This document shows positions 7,983 through 15,467 of a DNA stretch of 23,779 nt, in pieces. The position numbers and the translations under genes are program-made. The notes beneath the pieces were generated by a model. The model was given only the letters and a program-made list of their open reading frames with translations. It did not search any database and was not told the DNA's origin. Position 1 is the stretch's first letter. Every line of letters begins with the position of its first letter. The stretch comes from Propionibacteriaceae bacterium UBA5174 (lineage in GTDB: Bacteria; Actinomycetota; Actinomycetes; Propionibacteriales; Propionibacteriaceae): the NCBI GenBank assembly GCA_002413345.1, contig DHWU01000003.1, forward strand, positions 1-23,779, given 5' to 3'.

Positions 7983-8423
7983 GATCCCCCCGGGCCAGAC
8001 CGTGCGTTCAGCCAGACCCCCCCGGTTGGCTGCGGTGCCACCACTTTATCCCCCCGGATGGGTGACACCTTTAGATAGTGTGTCCTCTCTCTCGCAGTGT
8101 GGCAAGTTGGTGGGGGTAGTTGTCCTTACTTTGGGATGGGTGGCCGGGATTGCTGAAAAGTGGGGGTGCCACGGTGAATACTGTCTGTGTCAGCTCGAGG
8201 CTGAATACCACTTTCGGGGGGAGGTAGGTTCACTCAGCCGGATTAGCCAGACGTCATTCGGTCCGAAGCAAGGAGCGGGATAGGCGCACGAGAGTGCGAC
8301 TTTGCGGCGGATTGTCGGGGGCGTCGGAATGGTTGATCGCAACTCCGCCAGAGGCGGTCGAGCTTGAGCTTGGGGGGGCGTCCGAAAGGGCGTCCCTTCG
8401 TGCTTTTCTGGTGCGAACTTGGA
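7983..8423. other. 441-base spacer with promoter-type signals and no convincing gene
   Basis: This gap separates the two minus-strand operons of the EPS locus. No reading frame in it resembles a protein. It contains the element shared with the GH71 upstream region (8053-8080). It also has two copies of GTGGGGGT, at 8110-8117 and 8160-8167, exactly 50 bases apart. A C-run lies on each side of the shared element, at about 8017-8023 and 8050-8055. A small hairpin (CGCAC-gaga-GTGCG) lies near 8285-8298. A GGGCGTCC direct repeat (8376-8383, 8388-8395) overlaps a weak hairpin just after the upstream operon ends. The part near 8290-8420 may hold the 3' end of the upstream message, and the part near 8040-8180 the promoter and operators of the priming transferase operon. 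Confidence 0.6.
8053..8080 (-). promoter_or_regulatory. Shared promoter element, copy A (before the priming transferase)
   Basis: This 28-base element matches a site at 20156-20183 at 21 positions with no gaps. On the plus strand the conserved blocks are CCC, ATGGG, GACACC, TAG and AGTG at identical spacing. It lies 71 bases upstream of the priming transferase start. A -10-like hexamer (TAAAGT on the minus strand, 8048-8043) sits at the same offset as TATTCC does in the other copy. The element covers the expected -35 region, where no TTGACA-like sequence is present. That fits an activator-dependent promoter or an alternative sigma factor. The sequence match is direct; the role is inferred. 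Confidence 0.55.
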
Positions 8424-9632
8424 TCAGTGGCCCGACTGAGCCCGTTCGAGGCTGGCGGCCAATCCTGTGACTGCAGTTTCTGCGGCCAACGCCGTATGCC
8501 GATAGGCAGAGCCGGCAGTTCCGTACGTTCGGGCGAGTTCTGGGTCGGTGCCGAGCTTCTCGGCGGCGGCCAGCAGTGCTGTCGGATCGTCTGGATCAAC
8601 CCGCAGGCCACCGCCGGAAAGCGTGATCTCGTCGGCAGTGACACTGCCTGAATCGACCGCGGCGAGCACTGGAAGCCCAGTGTTGAAATAGGACGTGAGC
8701 TTGCTCGGTACTGACATCTCGGTCATTCCAGGCAGTTCGTTGACTAACAGGATGTCGGCGCTGGCCAGAGTCGAGGAGAACTCGACGTCATCGAGTGGAT
8801 CGATGAATTGCAGATTTGGGTTTGGGCCCATGGCTTCCAGCATTTTGCGTCGATGCCCGTCTCCCAGCAGGACGAAATGCACCCGGCTGCCCTGTTGGGC
8901 GGCCAGCTGTGAAGCGCGAACGACGCTGTCGAGGTTCTGTTTGGCGCCCATATTTCCAGCGTGCAAGACAACGATGTCAGCAGCGTCCCAGCCGTGGCCT
9001 TTGCGGGTATCGGCCGACCTTGGACTGGCCTGGGCCAGGTGAGTCCAGTTGCGCACCACATCAACCGAGGCGGGGTCTACGCCGAGACTGGAGATGACGA
9101 ATTTCGCGAACCGGTCGTGGATCACCACCACCCGAGTGGCGTTTCGCAGGGTCCAAGATTCCACCCACCGAATCGCCTTGGCGGCCCGGGCCGCCAAGCC
9201 CGTTTCCGCGGCACTGAGCGTGTAAATGTCTTGCACCCAGACCACCACCGGACGCCGCGTCAGCCGAGCCTTGGCCACTATTGCGGCGGTACTCAACAGG
9301 GCGGGGGTAACCGCCAAGACCACATCTGGGCTGTGCCAGGAAGCAGTGACGGCACGCCAGCCAAAAGCGGCCTCCATTAACGAGCGGCCAGCTAGGCCAC
9401 CACCGGCGAAGACCGGGTGACGCAGCCGCAGTACGCGGGTGCCGTTGATCAGTTCCTTCCGCCGCCAACCGGTGTAACCATCAGCGATTCGCCACCAGGG
9501 GTAATGCGGGTAGCCGGTGAGCACCACGACTTGGTGCCCAACAGCGGTGAGTCCGTCGGCAGCGCCAGCTGTATACGGTGCTATGCCGGTCGGCTCTGGG
9601 GCGTAGTTGATCCCGATGAGGGTGGCCCGCAT
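8424..9632 (-). CDS. Family 4 glycosyltransferase, WcaI-like
   Basis: This 402-residue GT-B enzyme should add a sugar from a nucleotide donor to the lipid-linked repeat unit on the cytoplasmic face. The N-terminal GINYAPEPTGIAPYT (7-21) and GYPHYPWW (40-47) are hallmarks of the WcaI/WbuB group, as is WVQDIY (132-137). HAGNMGAKQ (224-232) is the usual start of the C-terminal domain. VPSKLTSYFNTGLPVLA (308-324) is the donor-binding loop. Length is normal. The ATG at 9632 follows the phosphatase stop codon by 4 bases with no clear ribosome site, so coupling is likely. It is the last gene of the kinase-phosphatase-transferase unit. In E. coli WcaI is thought to be a fucosyltransferase of colanic acid, but the donor here is not provable from sequence. 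Confidence 0.92.
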   Translation of the reverse strand: MRATLIGINYAPEPTGIAPYTAGAADGLTAVGHQVVVLTGYPHYPWWRIADGYTGWRRKELINGTRVLRLRHPVFAGGGLAGRSLMEAAFGWRAVTASWHSPDVVLAVTPALLSTAAIVAKARLTRRPVVVWVQDIYTLSAAETGLAARAAKAIRWVESWTLRNATRVVVIHDRFAKFVISSLGVDPASVDVVRNWTHLAQASPRSADTRKGHGWDAADIVVLHAGNMGAKQNLDSVVRASQLAAQQGSRVHFVLLGDGHRRKMLEAMGPNPNLQFIDPLDDVEFSSTLASADILLVNELPGMTEMSVPSKLTSYFNTGLPVLAAVDSGSVTADEITLSGGGLRVDPDDPTALLAAAEKLGTDPELARTYGTAGSAYRHTALAAETAVTGLAASLERAQSGH

Positions 9633-9636
9633 GGTT

Positions 9637-10239
9637 TCAGCGACTACGGCTGGACAGGTCTCGCAAGCCGGTGATTAGATCGGCGAGCAGGCTGATTGCC
9701 GGGTCGATGGCGGCAAAAGCGGCCGGGAACTGGCGTCGAGAGTTGACTGGGTCGATCACGTCGTCGTCATCTTGACTGCCGCTGGACAGTCCCCGGTTGC
9801 GACTTGCGAGTTGGGCGAGGGCCTCGAGCGGGCCGTCGGTTGCTACTCGAACCTCGCCCACCGGATCCAATTGGATCAAGCGAACAAATTGGCGCAGGGT
9901 GAATGTCACATTGCGGCGTTCGGGGGCCAGCCTGGCCACCAACCGCCGGTGTTCGCGGGAGGCGGTGAGGATCAGGCCAGCGTTCAAAATGAGATTGGCT
10001 GTGAGCTGAGTGGTGGTGAAGTCGCTGGCGTCGATGCCGCGGTTGCGCAATTCGGCGGTGACTTCGGGATGGACTCCAGAACGGGCCAATGCGTAGGTGC
10101 CAGCTGAGGACACCGGTAGGCCCACCGCAGAAGTGCCGGCCAGGCGGTTAGCCAGAGTCAGTTCCATGAAGGGAGACCGGGCAATGTTCCCGGTGCAAAC
10201 GAAAAGGATTCCCCGCCGACTTGGGCTCAAATTAGTCAT
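9637..10239 (-). CDS. Low-molecular-weight protein tyrosine phosphatase, Wzb-like
   Basis: This 200-residue cytosolic phosphatase probably removes phosphate from tyrosines of the adjacent BY-kinase, as Wzb does for Wzc. The P-loop C-x5-R is C15-R21 in VCTGNIARSP, and the general acid is D163 in the late DDVIDP motif. The second P-loop cysteine found in many relatives is alanine here (A20), which removes the usual redox-protective partner. At 200 residues it is longer than the usual 145-160; the extra length is mainly between about 100 and 155. The ATG at 10239 is preferred, as it is 4 bases after the kinase stop codon. A 19-codon in-frame extension would run into the kinase gene. Confidence 0.9.
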   Translation of the reverse strand: MTNLSPSRRGILFVCTGNIARSPFMELTLANRLAGTSAVGLPVSSAGTYALARSGVHPEVTAELRNRGIDASDFTTTQLTANLILNAGLILTASREHRRLVARLAPERRNVTFTLRQFVRLIQLDPVGEVRVATDGPLEALAQLASRNRGLSSGSQDDDDVIDPVNSRRQFPAAFAAIDPAISLLADLITGLRDLSSRSR

Positions 10240-10243
10240 CAGC

Positions 10244-12316
10244 TCACAGCTTTCGGAAGGCTTTGGTGATCGTGTCGGCGAGGATCGAATAACCATCGGC
10301 CGTCGGATGGACGCCGTCGGTGATGAACTTGTCTGGCTTGCCTTCTAGGGGATTACCAACATCGACGTAGGTGACGCCGGTCTTCGCCGCTGCGGCCTTC
10401 ACCTCAGCACGGATCTGGCTCAGGCTGTCTGGATAGCTGGTCGCTCGCCATAGCGGCGACATGACGATGATCTTGGCGCTAGGCAACTCGGCGCGCAGCG
10501 CTTTGAACAACGACTGTGCGTCCGCAGAGACATCTTTGGTGCCATCATTTTGGCCGCCCGAGATGACTACTACATCGGGCTCATATTCGATCGCAGTGGT
10601 GGCCATCTCGCCAAAAGTAGGGCAATACTTCAAGCCACACGCGTTAGCGGCGGTGGTTGAGGTCGAATACCCGGTGCCGCCTCGGCCAAGATTGATCGGC
10701 GTCCAACCCATGTTCTTAGAGACTAAGTCCACCCAGTCGGGACTGCCTCCAGCTCCTTGAACCAGCGAGTCACCGATGAAGACGGCTTTGATGGCCCCGG
10801 TCGTGGTTACTGAGGACATCGGGGTAGCAGCTGCAGAACTAACTTGGGTGGTTCGGTTGGTCATCAGCACGGTGGCGACCACCACTGCCGCTGCGGCCAG
10901 TATCGCTGCGGCCACTTTCAGTACTGGCCGCCAGCCTTGCGGAAGTAAGCCGGAGAACTTGCTGCCCCTGTTTCGGTCGGAATAGGCGTAGGCGTAGGGT
11001 CGCGACGCGTCGTCCTTGGCGAGGTTCATGACTACCCCGCGGATTGGAACATCAGCCACGGTCAGTGCAGACACGGCCTGGCGCAGTTCGCTGGTGCGGA
11101 CTTTGCCGCCGCCTACCACCATCACTACGCCGTCGAAGATGCGTCCAATGATTGCGGCGTCGGTAACAGCGGTCATCGGAGGGCTGTCGATGATCGTCAC
11201 CTCGAACTTCTTGGCGATCTCCTTCAGGGCGTCCTGGCCGCGGGTGGATCCAAGCAGTTCGCTGGCGTTGGGCGGCACGGTGCCGACCAGGATCACGTTC
11301 AGGTTGTCGGGGCCCCAGGGCTGGACAACATCATCGATTTGGCATTGTCCAACGACAATGTCACTTAGCCCAGGGCCGCCGGTGAGATCCAGCAGTCCTT
11401 CTAGCCGCGGACGCCGCAGATCTGCCTCCACTAGACAGGTTGACAGGCCCTCAGCCGCGAAGGCTGCGGCGATATTTGCCGCCGTGGTGCTCTTGCCTTC
11501 ACCGCTGACTGCAGATGTGATGACGAAGGTCTGATTGCCCTCTCCGGGCAGGAACTTCAAGGCGGTGCGGGCATGCCGAATCGCCTCGGCGCGTAACGAC
11601 AGCGGTAGCGCGGTCACCGCGATCGGGTGTCGGCTCACCTTGCGGTCACGAGGCACGTTAGCCAGCACAGCGCTTCCAGTAAGCGCTTCGACCTGTTCAG
11701 CGGAGTCAACCCTGGCGACTACCAATTCGACTATCACCACGTAGGCGATTGCCAACGCCAAACCCAGGAGTAGGCCGATCATGGCAAATAGCGCTACCAC
11801 CGGTGAGGTTGGTTCTTCAGGGACAGTCGCAGATTCGATCACGTCCACCCGCACCGGTGCGCCGCTGACATCGCTGACGGTTGGCGTGAGCGTGGATACC
11901 GCGGTGGAGAGATGGTGGGCAATGGAGTTCGCCAAGGCCGCTGCGAGTTTCGGGTCCTTGTTCACGACGCTAATCGTGATCAGTGAAGTGTTTAGGGGTA
12001 CCTCGACATCAATCGTCTTGCGCAAATCGTCGATAGAGATATCCAGGCCCAGCTCTTTGATGACTGGGTCCAAGACGATTTGTTTAGGCACGACTGCGGC
12101 GAAGTTGTTGGCCTGATCCTGGGAAAACGTGCTGCTCTGCGCCAGTTCGCCGGAGGATTGGCCGTTGGCTACGGTCACAAACACATCGGCCGCAGCGGTG
12201 TATTTGGGCGTTTGGGACCCAGCTACGATGAGGCCGACGGTGGTGCCTAATAGACCGGCAAGCACGATCAGCAGCCAACGCTGCTGAAGCATGCGCAGAA
12301 CTTCCTGACTCCCCAT
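10244..12316 (-). CDS. Wzz/BY-kinase co-polymerase fused to an SGNH hydrolase domain
   Basis: A 690-residue inner-membrane protein that should control EPS chain length and carry out tyrosine autophosphorylation. Domains in order: TM1 (about 13-33); external Wzz domain; TM2 (about 173-199) preceded by a proline-rich stretch (PEEPTSP); cytosolic BY-kinase with Walker A VSGEGKST (270-277), Walker A' with D299 and Walker B IIDSPP (375-380). A small tyrosine cluster follows (Y441, Y443, Y445). A third membrane segment (about 465-485) then leads to an external SGNH domain (about 508-690). It has the nucleophile S517 in GDS, the GRGGTG block (544-549), N590 in GGQND, and D667/H670 in DGVHP. C560 and C565 could form a disulfide. 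Bacterial kinases of this type normally end after the tyrosine cluster. The ATG at 12316 follows GGGGAG by 3 bases; an in-frame TTG lies one codon upstream. It is the first gene of a unit with the phosphatase and a glycosyltransferase. Confidence 0.93.
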   Translation of the reverse strand: MGSQEVLRMLQQRWLLIVLAGLLGTTVGLIVAGSQTPKYTAAADVFVTVANGQSSGELAQSSTFSQDQANNFAAVVPKQIVLDPVIKELGLDISIDDLRKTIDVEVPLNTSLITISVVNKDPKLAAALANSIAHHLSTAVSTLTPTVSDVSGAPVRVDVIESATVPEEPTSPVVALFAMIGLLLGLALAIAYVVIVELVVARVDSAEQVEALTGSAVLANVPRDRKVSRHPIAVTALPLSLRAEAIRHARTALKFLPGEGNQTFVITSAVSGEGKSTTAANIAAAFAAEGLSTCLVEADLRRPRLEGLLDLTGGPGLSDIVVGQCQIDDVVQPWGPDNLNVILVGTVPPNASELLGSTRGQDALKEIAKKFEVTIIDSPPMTAVTDAAIIGRIFDGVVMVVGGGKVRTSELRQAVSALTVADVPIRGVVMNLAKDDASRPYAYAYSDRNRGSKFSGLLPQGWRPVLKVAAAILAAAAVVVATVLMTNRTTQVSSAAATPMSSVTTTGAIKAVFIGDSLVQGAGGSPDWVDLVSKNMGWTPINLGRGGTGYSTSTTAANACGLKYCPTFGEMATTAIEYEPDVVVISGGQNDGTKDVSADAQSLFKALRAELPSAKIIVMSPLWRATSYPDSLSQIRAEVKAAAAKTGVTYVDVGNPLEGKPDKFITDGVHPTADGYSILADTITKAFRKL

Positions 12317-12407
12317 CAACTCCCCGTTCGTTGGAACCCACCAAAGAATAGCGGGTCAGGGGTAGGCTGGCGGAACCGTTGGCCGAAGGGTGAGGGAGGG
12401 GCGTTTC
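12317..12407. promoter_or_regulatory. Divergent promoter region between kinase and polymerase genes
   Basis: A 91-base spacer between two genes read away from each other, so it must hold both start signals or lie within longer transcripts. GGTCAGGGGTAG at 12354-12365 also occurs, as an exact 12-base copy, upstream of the GH71 gene (20201-20212). A close relative, GGTGGGGGTAG, lies before the priming transferase (8109-8119). A possible -10 for the kinase gene is TATTCT on the minus strand, next to the 12-mer. For the polymerase, GGAGG at 12395-12399 is the ribosome site. Confidence 0.5.
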
Positions 12408-13859
12408 TTGGCCCAGGTTGGCGTAATGCCGCAGATCGAGGCGGAATCCCGTTCTGGCTGGCAGGTGTTGGCGATGGCGATTTCGATCGCGATACTCGCT
12501 CTTGGCGTACCCGGCGCTCTGTTATTCACGGTCGAAGATGTTGGTCGTAGCCAGGCTTGGGTGGTCACCTTGGTGATTGCTGTTTGGGGCGGCATCCGGC
12601 TGACGGTGCTGTGGGTGAAAGGCATCCCGCGACTGTTCGACTTCTTCTTCTGGCTCTACACCTACCTGTTCATTGGAATCGCCGCCAGCGTCCAGATCCG
12701 CACCGGCGAGGTTGCTGGCACCACTCCGGGGATGCGGTCAGTGCTGGACTTGCCAACCGCCTATGTGGTGCTGCTAGGCCTGATTTGCTACGAGGTGGCC
12801 AGGTTGGTCGCCACAATGATCCGAAACCGGCGCCCCGAATATGAGCCTAAACATTCGGGGGTGAGTGGTGGCCGGGCACTCGTGCTCTATTTGTTCGGGC
12901 TCGGGTTCGCTGCCTATTACCTGGGCAAGCTCGGGCTGCGGGTAGTGATCTCCAGCCGGGACACAGCTTTCGCCATGTTGGCCAATGCCTGGGCTGACCC
13001 GGCGACCCGATCGATCATGTCGGCTTTGGCCGCCTATCCACTGTTGGTGGGTACCGGAGCCATCGCCCAAGTTCGGCGCAACATGCCGAAGGGAACATCG
13101 TGGCGCGGGCTGTACGGGTTGATGATCGGCGTCGGAATCGTGGTGATGCTGGCCGTCACTAGCCCGATTTCCTCAGCGCGCTATGCCTTTGGCACGGTGG
13201 CCTTTTCGGTTGTGGTCTACCTGGGCGGTACCCGGACGGCGGCGCGCGCTCGGTTTTCGATGGCTGGAATGATCGCGGCGATGATCTTCCTCTTTCCGCT
13301 CGCGGACGCCTTCCGGCGAGTGAAGGTCGATTTGGGTGTGCGGTCCAGCTTCTTTGGTGAATATGCAGGAAATGCCGACTACGACTCCTTCTGGCAGATC
13401 GCGAACGCGGTCGCCTATTACCTCAGCGGCATGGTTCAGCCAATGCGCCAGCTGATGGGCAGCCTGTTGTTCTGGGTGCCGCGACTAATCTGGGCCGACA
13501 AGCCCACCGACACCGGAATCCTGTTGGCGCATTTTCGCGGGTACTCCTTCGACAACCTCTCGGCGCCCATCTGGGCCGAATTTATGGTCAACGGCGGGCC
13601 GCTGTTCGTGGCGGTGGGGTTCCTGCTGCTTGGCGCCGTGTTCTCCTCAATGGATCAGCGGATGATCTTTGGGCACTACCACGGTGGCTGGTGGGGATTA
13701 GCTGGCGCCATCTTGCCGGTGTACACCATGATTCTGATGCGCGGATCACTTCTTCAGGCGACCGGCGCCCTCTTCGTGGCACTCGGTTGTCTGTGGTGGG
13801 TCAGGAAATCGCCGCCGAATACTGACCAACCAGTTGTTCAGCGATCGCTTCCATACTGA
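12408..13859 (+). CDS. Wzy-like O-antigen/EPS polymerase
   Basis: A 483-residue protein with about 10-12 membrane segments, predicted to join lipid-linked repeat units on the outer face of the membrane. The C-terminal half carries motifs seen in Wzy-type proteins: YDSFWQ (about 325-330), RLIWADKPTDTG (about 359-370), then SAPIWAEFMVNGG (about 385-397). Overall similarity between such polymerases is low, so the call rests on these motifs, the topology and the locus. The TTG at 12408 is preferred, because GGAGG lies 8 bases upstream. An in-frame GTG at 12390 and an ATG at 12426 have poorer ribosome sites. It is the only plus-strand gene of the locus. Its last 59 bases overlap the tail of the convergent glycosyltransferase gene. 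Confidence 0.82.
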   Translation: MAQVGVMPQIEAESRSGWQVLAMAISIAILALGVPGALLFTVEDVGRSQAWVVTLVIAVWGGIRLTVLWVKGIPRLFDFFFWLYTYLFIGIAASVQIRTGEVAGTTPGMRSVLDLPTAYVVLLGLICYEVARLVATMIRNRRPEYEPKHSGVSGGRALVLYLFGLGFAAYYLGKLGLRVVISSRDTAFAMLANAWADPATRSIMSALAAYPLLVGTGAIAQVRRNMPKGTSWRGLYGLMIGVGIVVMLAVTSPISSARYAFGTVAFSVVVYLGGTRTAARARFSMAGMIAAMIFLFPLADAFRRVKVDLGVRSSFFGEYAGNADYDSFWQIANAVAYYLSGMVQPMRQLMGSLLFWVPRLIWADKPTDTGILLAHFRGYSFDNLSAPIWAEFMVNGGPLFVAVGFLLLGAVFSSMDQRMIFGHYHGGWWGLAGAILPVYTMILMRGSLLQATGALFVALGCLWWVRKSPPNTDQPVVQRSLPY

Positions 13860-14913
13860 GTTCGGCACGCACAGCCGTTTGGCCACGCAGTCCTCGTTGG
13901 GCGGCGGCGGCAGGGTCGGCCAGCAACTCGGCAATCGCCTCGGTCAGCGCTTCAACCGAGTCGTCGACCACGATCCCGGCGTCGGTGCGCCGCACGAAAT
14001 CGGCCAGTCCACAGCTCTCGGTGACGACTACCGGGCGTCCCACGCTGATCGCTTCGAGTACCGACATTGGATAAGGCTCGTTGACGCTAGGTAACACGTA
14101 GACGGAGCTGCGCCCCAGCCGCTCCAGCGTCCGATCTGGCGCCAGTGCTCCTTCCCAGGAAACCTGTGCTCCTTCGGCCACGGCTGCGGTGATCGCCGCT
14201 TCCACTGTGCGTCCTTCGCCTTCGTCAGGGCCGACCAGCGCAAAACTGGTATCGGGGTAGTCGGCATGTAGCCGTCGAGCGGCTTCGACGAATAGCTTTG
14301 GTCGCTTCCGGGAGGCCAATCTCGCTAGAAACAGCACTTCAGGCTGGTTTGGTGGCGGCGTCGCCGCTGCGGACGGGACTCCATTCGCCAGTGGCACGAA
14401 TCGCAAATCCCCAGCCACCTGCTGAAGTTGGGAGCGCTCAAACTCGGTCAGGTGAAAGACGCCAGCAGCTGCCCGCAATAGCCGCCGAGTGGCCACGGCG
14501 TCCAGTGGTGCGGCCAGTGGATTGGTCGAGGCGTCGATCATCCCGTGAGTCTGCAAGAAGTAGGGCACCCCGGCCCGGTGCGTGAGCGCTGCGGCCGGCA
14601 GCGTAATCAAGTCTCGAGCGGTGTGCAGGTGCACTACCTCGGCGGCCCTGATCGCGTTGGGTAGCCAGCGGAGAAGCTGGGGTGAGCTGATTCCAGCAAA
14701 CCCGGTGCCGGGCAGCACCGTTAATGCCGGAAACAGTCGGATCGGCACGCCGTCAATCTCGAGGGGTGGATCCTGATAGCCGCGAGTGGCCGCCGCCAGA
14801 GTGACCTGATGGCCAAGCTTGATCAATGCAGCCGCCTGGTTGAGTGCCACTCGGACGGGTCCGCCGTAGGCACCGTCCGGGGTGACCAAACTCACCACCG
14901 ACAGGATTCTCAT
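13801..14913 (-). CDS. Family 4 glycosyltransferase
   Basis: This 370-residue GT-B fold enzyme is predicted to extend the EPS repeat unit at the cytoplasmic face. The N-terminal glycine loop is PDGAYGGPVRV (12-22), and HLHTARD (95-101) and QTHGM (121-125) are typical of the acceptor domain. The C-terminal domain shows ARLASRKRPKLFVEA (197-211) and the E-x7-E motif E279/E287 in NEPYPMSVLEA, which contacts the nucleotide sugar. Length is normal. Its ATG shares a base with the stop codon of the acetyltransferase gene (TGATG), so the two are coupled. The last 19 codons overlap the convergent polymerase gene. The donor and linkage are unknown. Confidence 0.92.
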   Translation of the reverse strand: MRILSVVSLVTPDGAYGGPVRVALNQAAALIKLGHQVTLAAATRGYQDPPLEIDGVPIRLFPALTVLPGTGFAGISSPQLLRWLPNAIRAAEVVHLHTARDLITLPAAALTHRAGVPYFLQTHGMIDASTNPLAAPLDAVATRRLLRAAAGVFHLTEFERSQLQQVAGDLRFVPLANGVPSAAATPPPNQPEVLFLARLASRKRPKLFVEAARRLHADYPDTSFALVGPDEGEGRTVEAAITAAVAEGAQVSWEGALAPDRTLERLGRSSVYVLPSVNEPYPMSVLEAISVGRPVVVTESCGLADFVRRTDAGIVVDDSVEALTEAIAELLADPAAAAQRGLRGQTAVRAELSMEAIAEQLVGQYSAAIS

Positions 14914-15458
14914 CAGGGGTGCTTCTTGGGTGGTCGCGCGGCAGGAGCCAATACCACCTCGTTGTCAGCGACGTCTTTGACTACTAAGGCGCTTGCGCCC
15001 ACAGTGGCGTTATCGCCAATGCTGACTCCGCGAAGCACAGTGGCCCGAGCGGCCACCCAAGCTCCGTCGCCGATGCTGATTGGCGCATTGTCGAACTCGA
15101 ATGTGGGCGAACGGTGGTCGTGACTTCCGGTGCATAGGAAGACATCTTGGGAAATGCAACTATTGGCACCGATGGTGACCGGCTCGAGGTTCAGGATCCA
15201 GGTTCCCTCGCCGATCCAGGAGTTCGTTCCCACCTTCAGCTTCCAAGGCCAGTGGATTCGGACGCGATGCCGGATCAGAACGCCAGCGGCAATCTCGGCA
15301 CCGAACAGCCGCAATCCGCTAGCGCGCACGCTGGGCGGACACCACCAATGGTTTAGAAATAGTCCAGAGGTGAGCAGCCAGGCGATCTGTTTGCCCGTTG
15401 AGCCACCTCGCTGATAACCAGCGCCGGTGAAAGCGGACAAATCGAACCGTGGGGTCAT
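14913..15458 (-). CDS. WcaF-like O-acetyltransferase (left-handed beta-helix)
   Basis: This 181-residue cytosolic enzyme should transfer acetyl from acetyl-CoA to a sugar hydroxyl of the EPS unit. The N-terminal half has the colanic acid WcaF pattern (FLNHWWCPPSVRASGLRLFGA, split across about 34-54). The hexapeptide-repeat helix follows (about 55-170). The catalytic histidine is probably H113 in GSHDH (111-115). The length fits WcaF-type enzymes. The ATG at 15458 has AGGA 7 bases upstream, and that site overlaps the flippase stop codon. It is flanked by flippase and glycosyltransferase genes in one unit. Its product could be the substrate of the external SGNH domain of the kinase, but that link is inference. 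Confidence 0.92.
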   Translation of the reverse strand: MTPRFDLSAFTGAGYQRGGSTGKQIAWLLTSGLFLNHWWCPPSVRASGLRLFGAEIAAGVLIRHRVRIHWPWKLKVGTNSWIGEGTWILNLEPVTIGANSCISQDVFLCTGSHDHRSPTFEFDNAPISIGDGAWVAARATVLRGVSIGDNATVGASALVVKDVADNEVVLAPAARPPKKHP

Positions 15459-15467
15459 GGCGACATC

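Noticed and set aside
7909..8283. 124-codon plus-strand frame in the 441-base spacer
   Set aside because: It overlaps the priming transferase start and has no protein-like pattern. The region is better explained as regulatory DNA.
8376..8395. GGGCGTCC direct repeat as a possible start of a repeat array
   Set aside because: Only two copies, in G-rich DNA and overlapping a weak hairpin. There is no array or further unit.
8243..8644. 133-codon minus-strand frame at the 3' end of the WcaI-like gene
   Set aside because: Out-of-frame shadow of the glycosyltransferase, with a Pro/Arg/Ser-rich translation.
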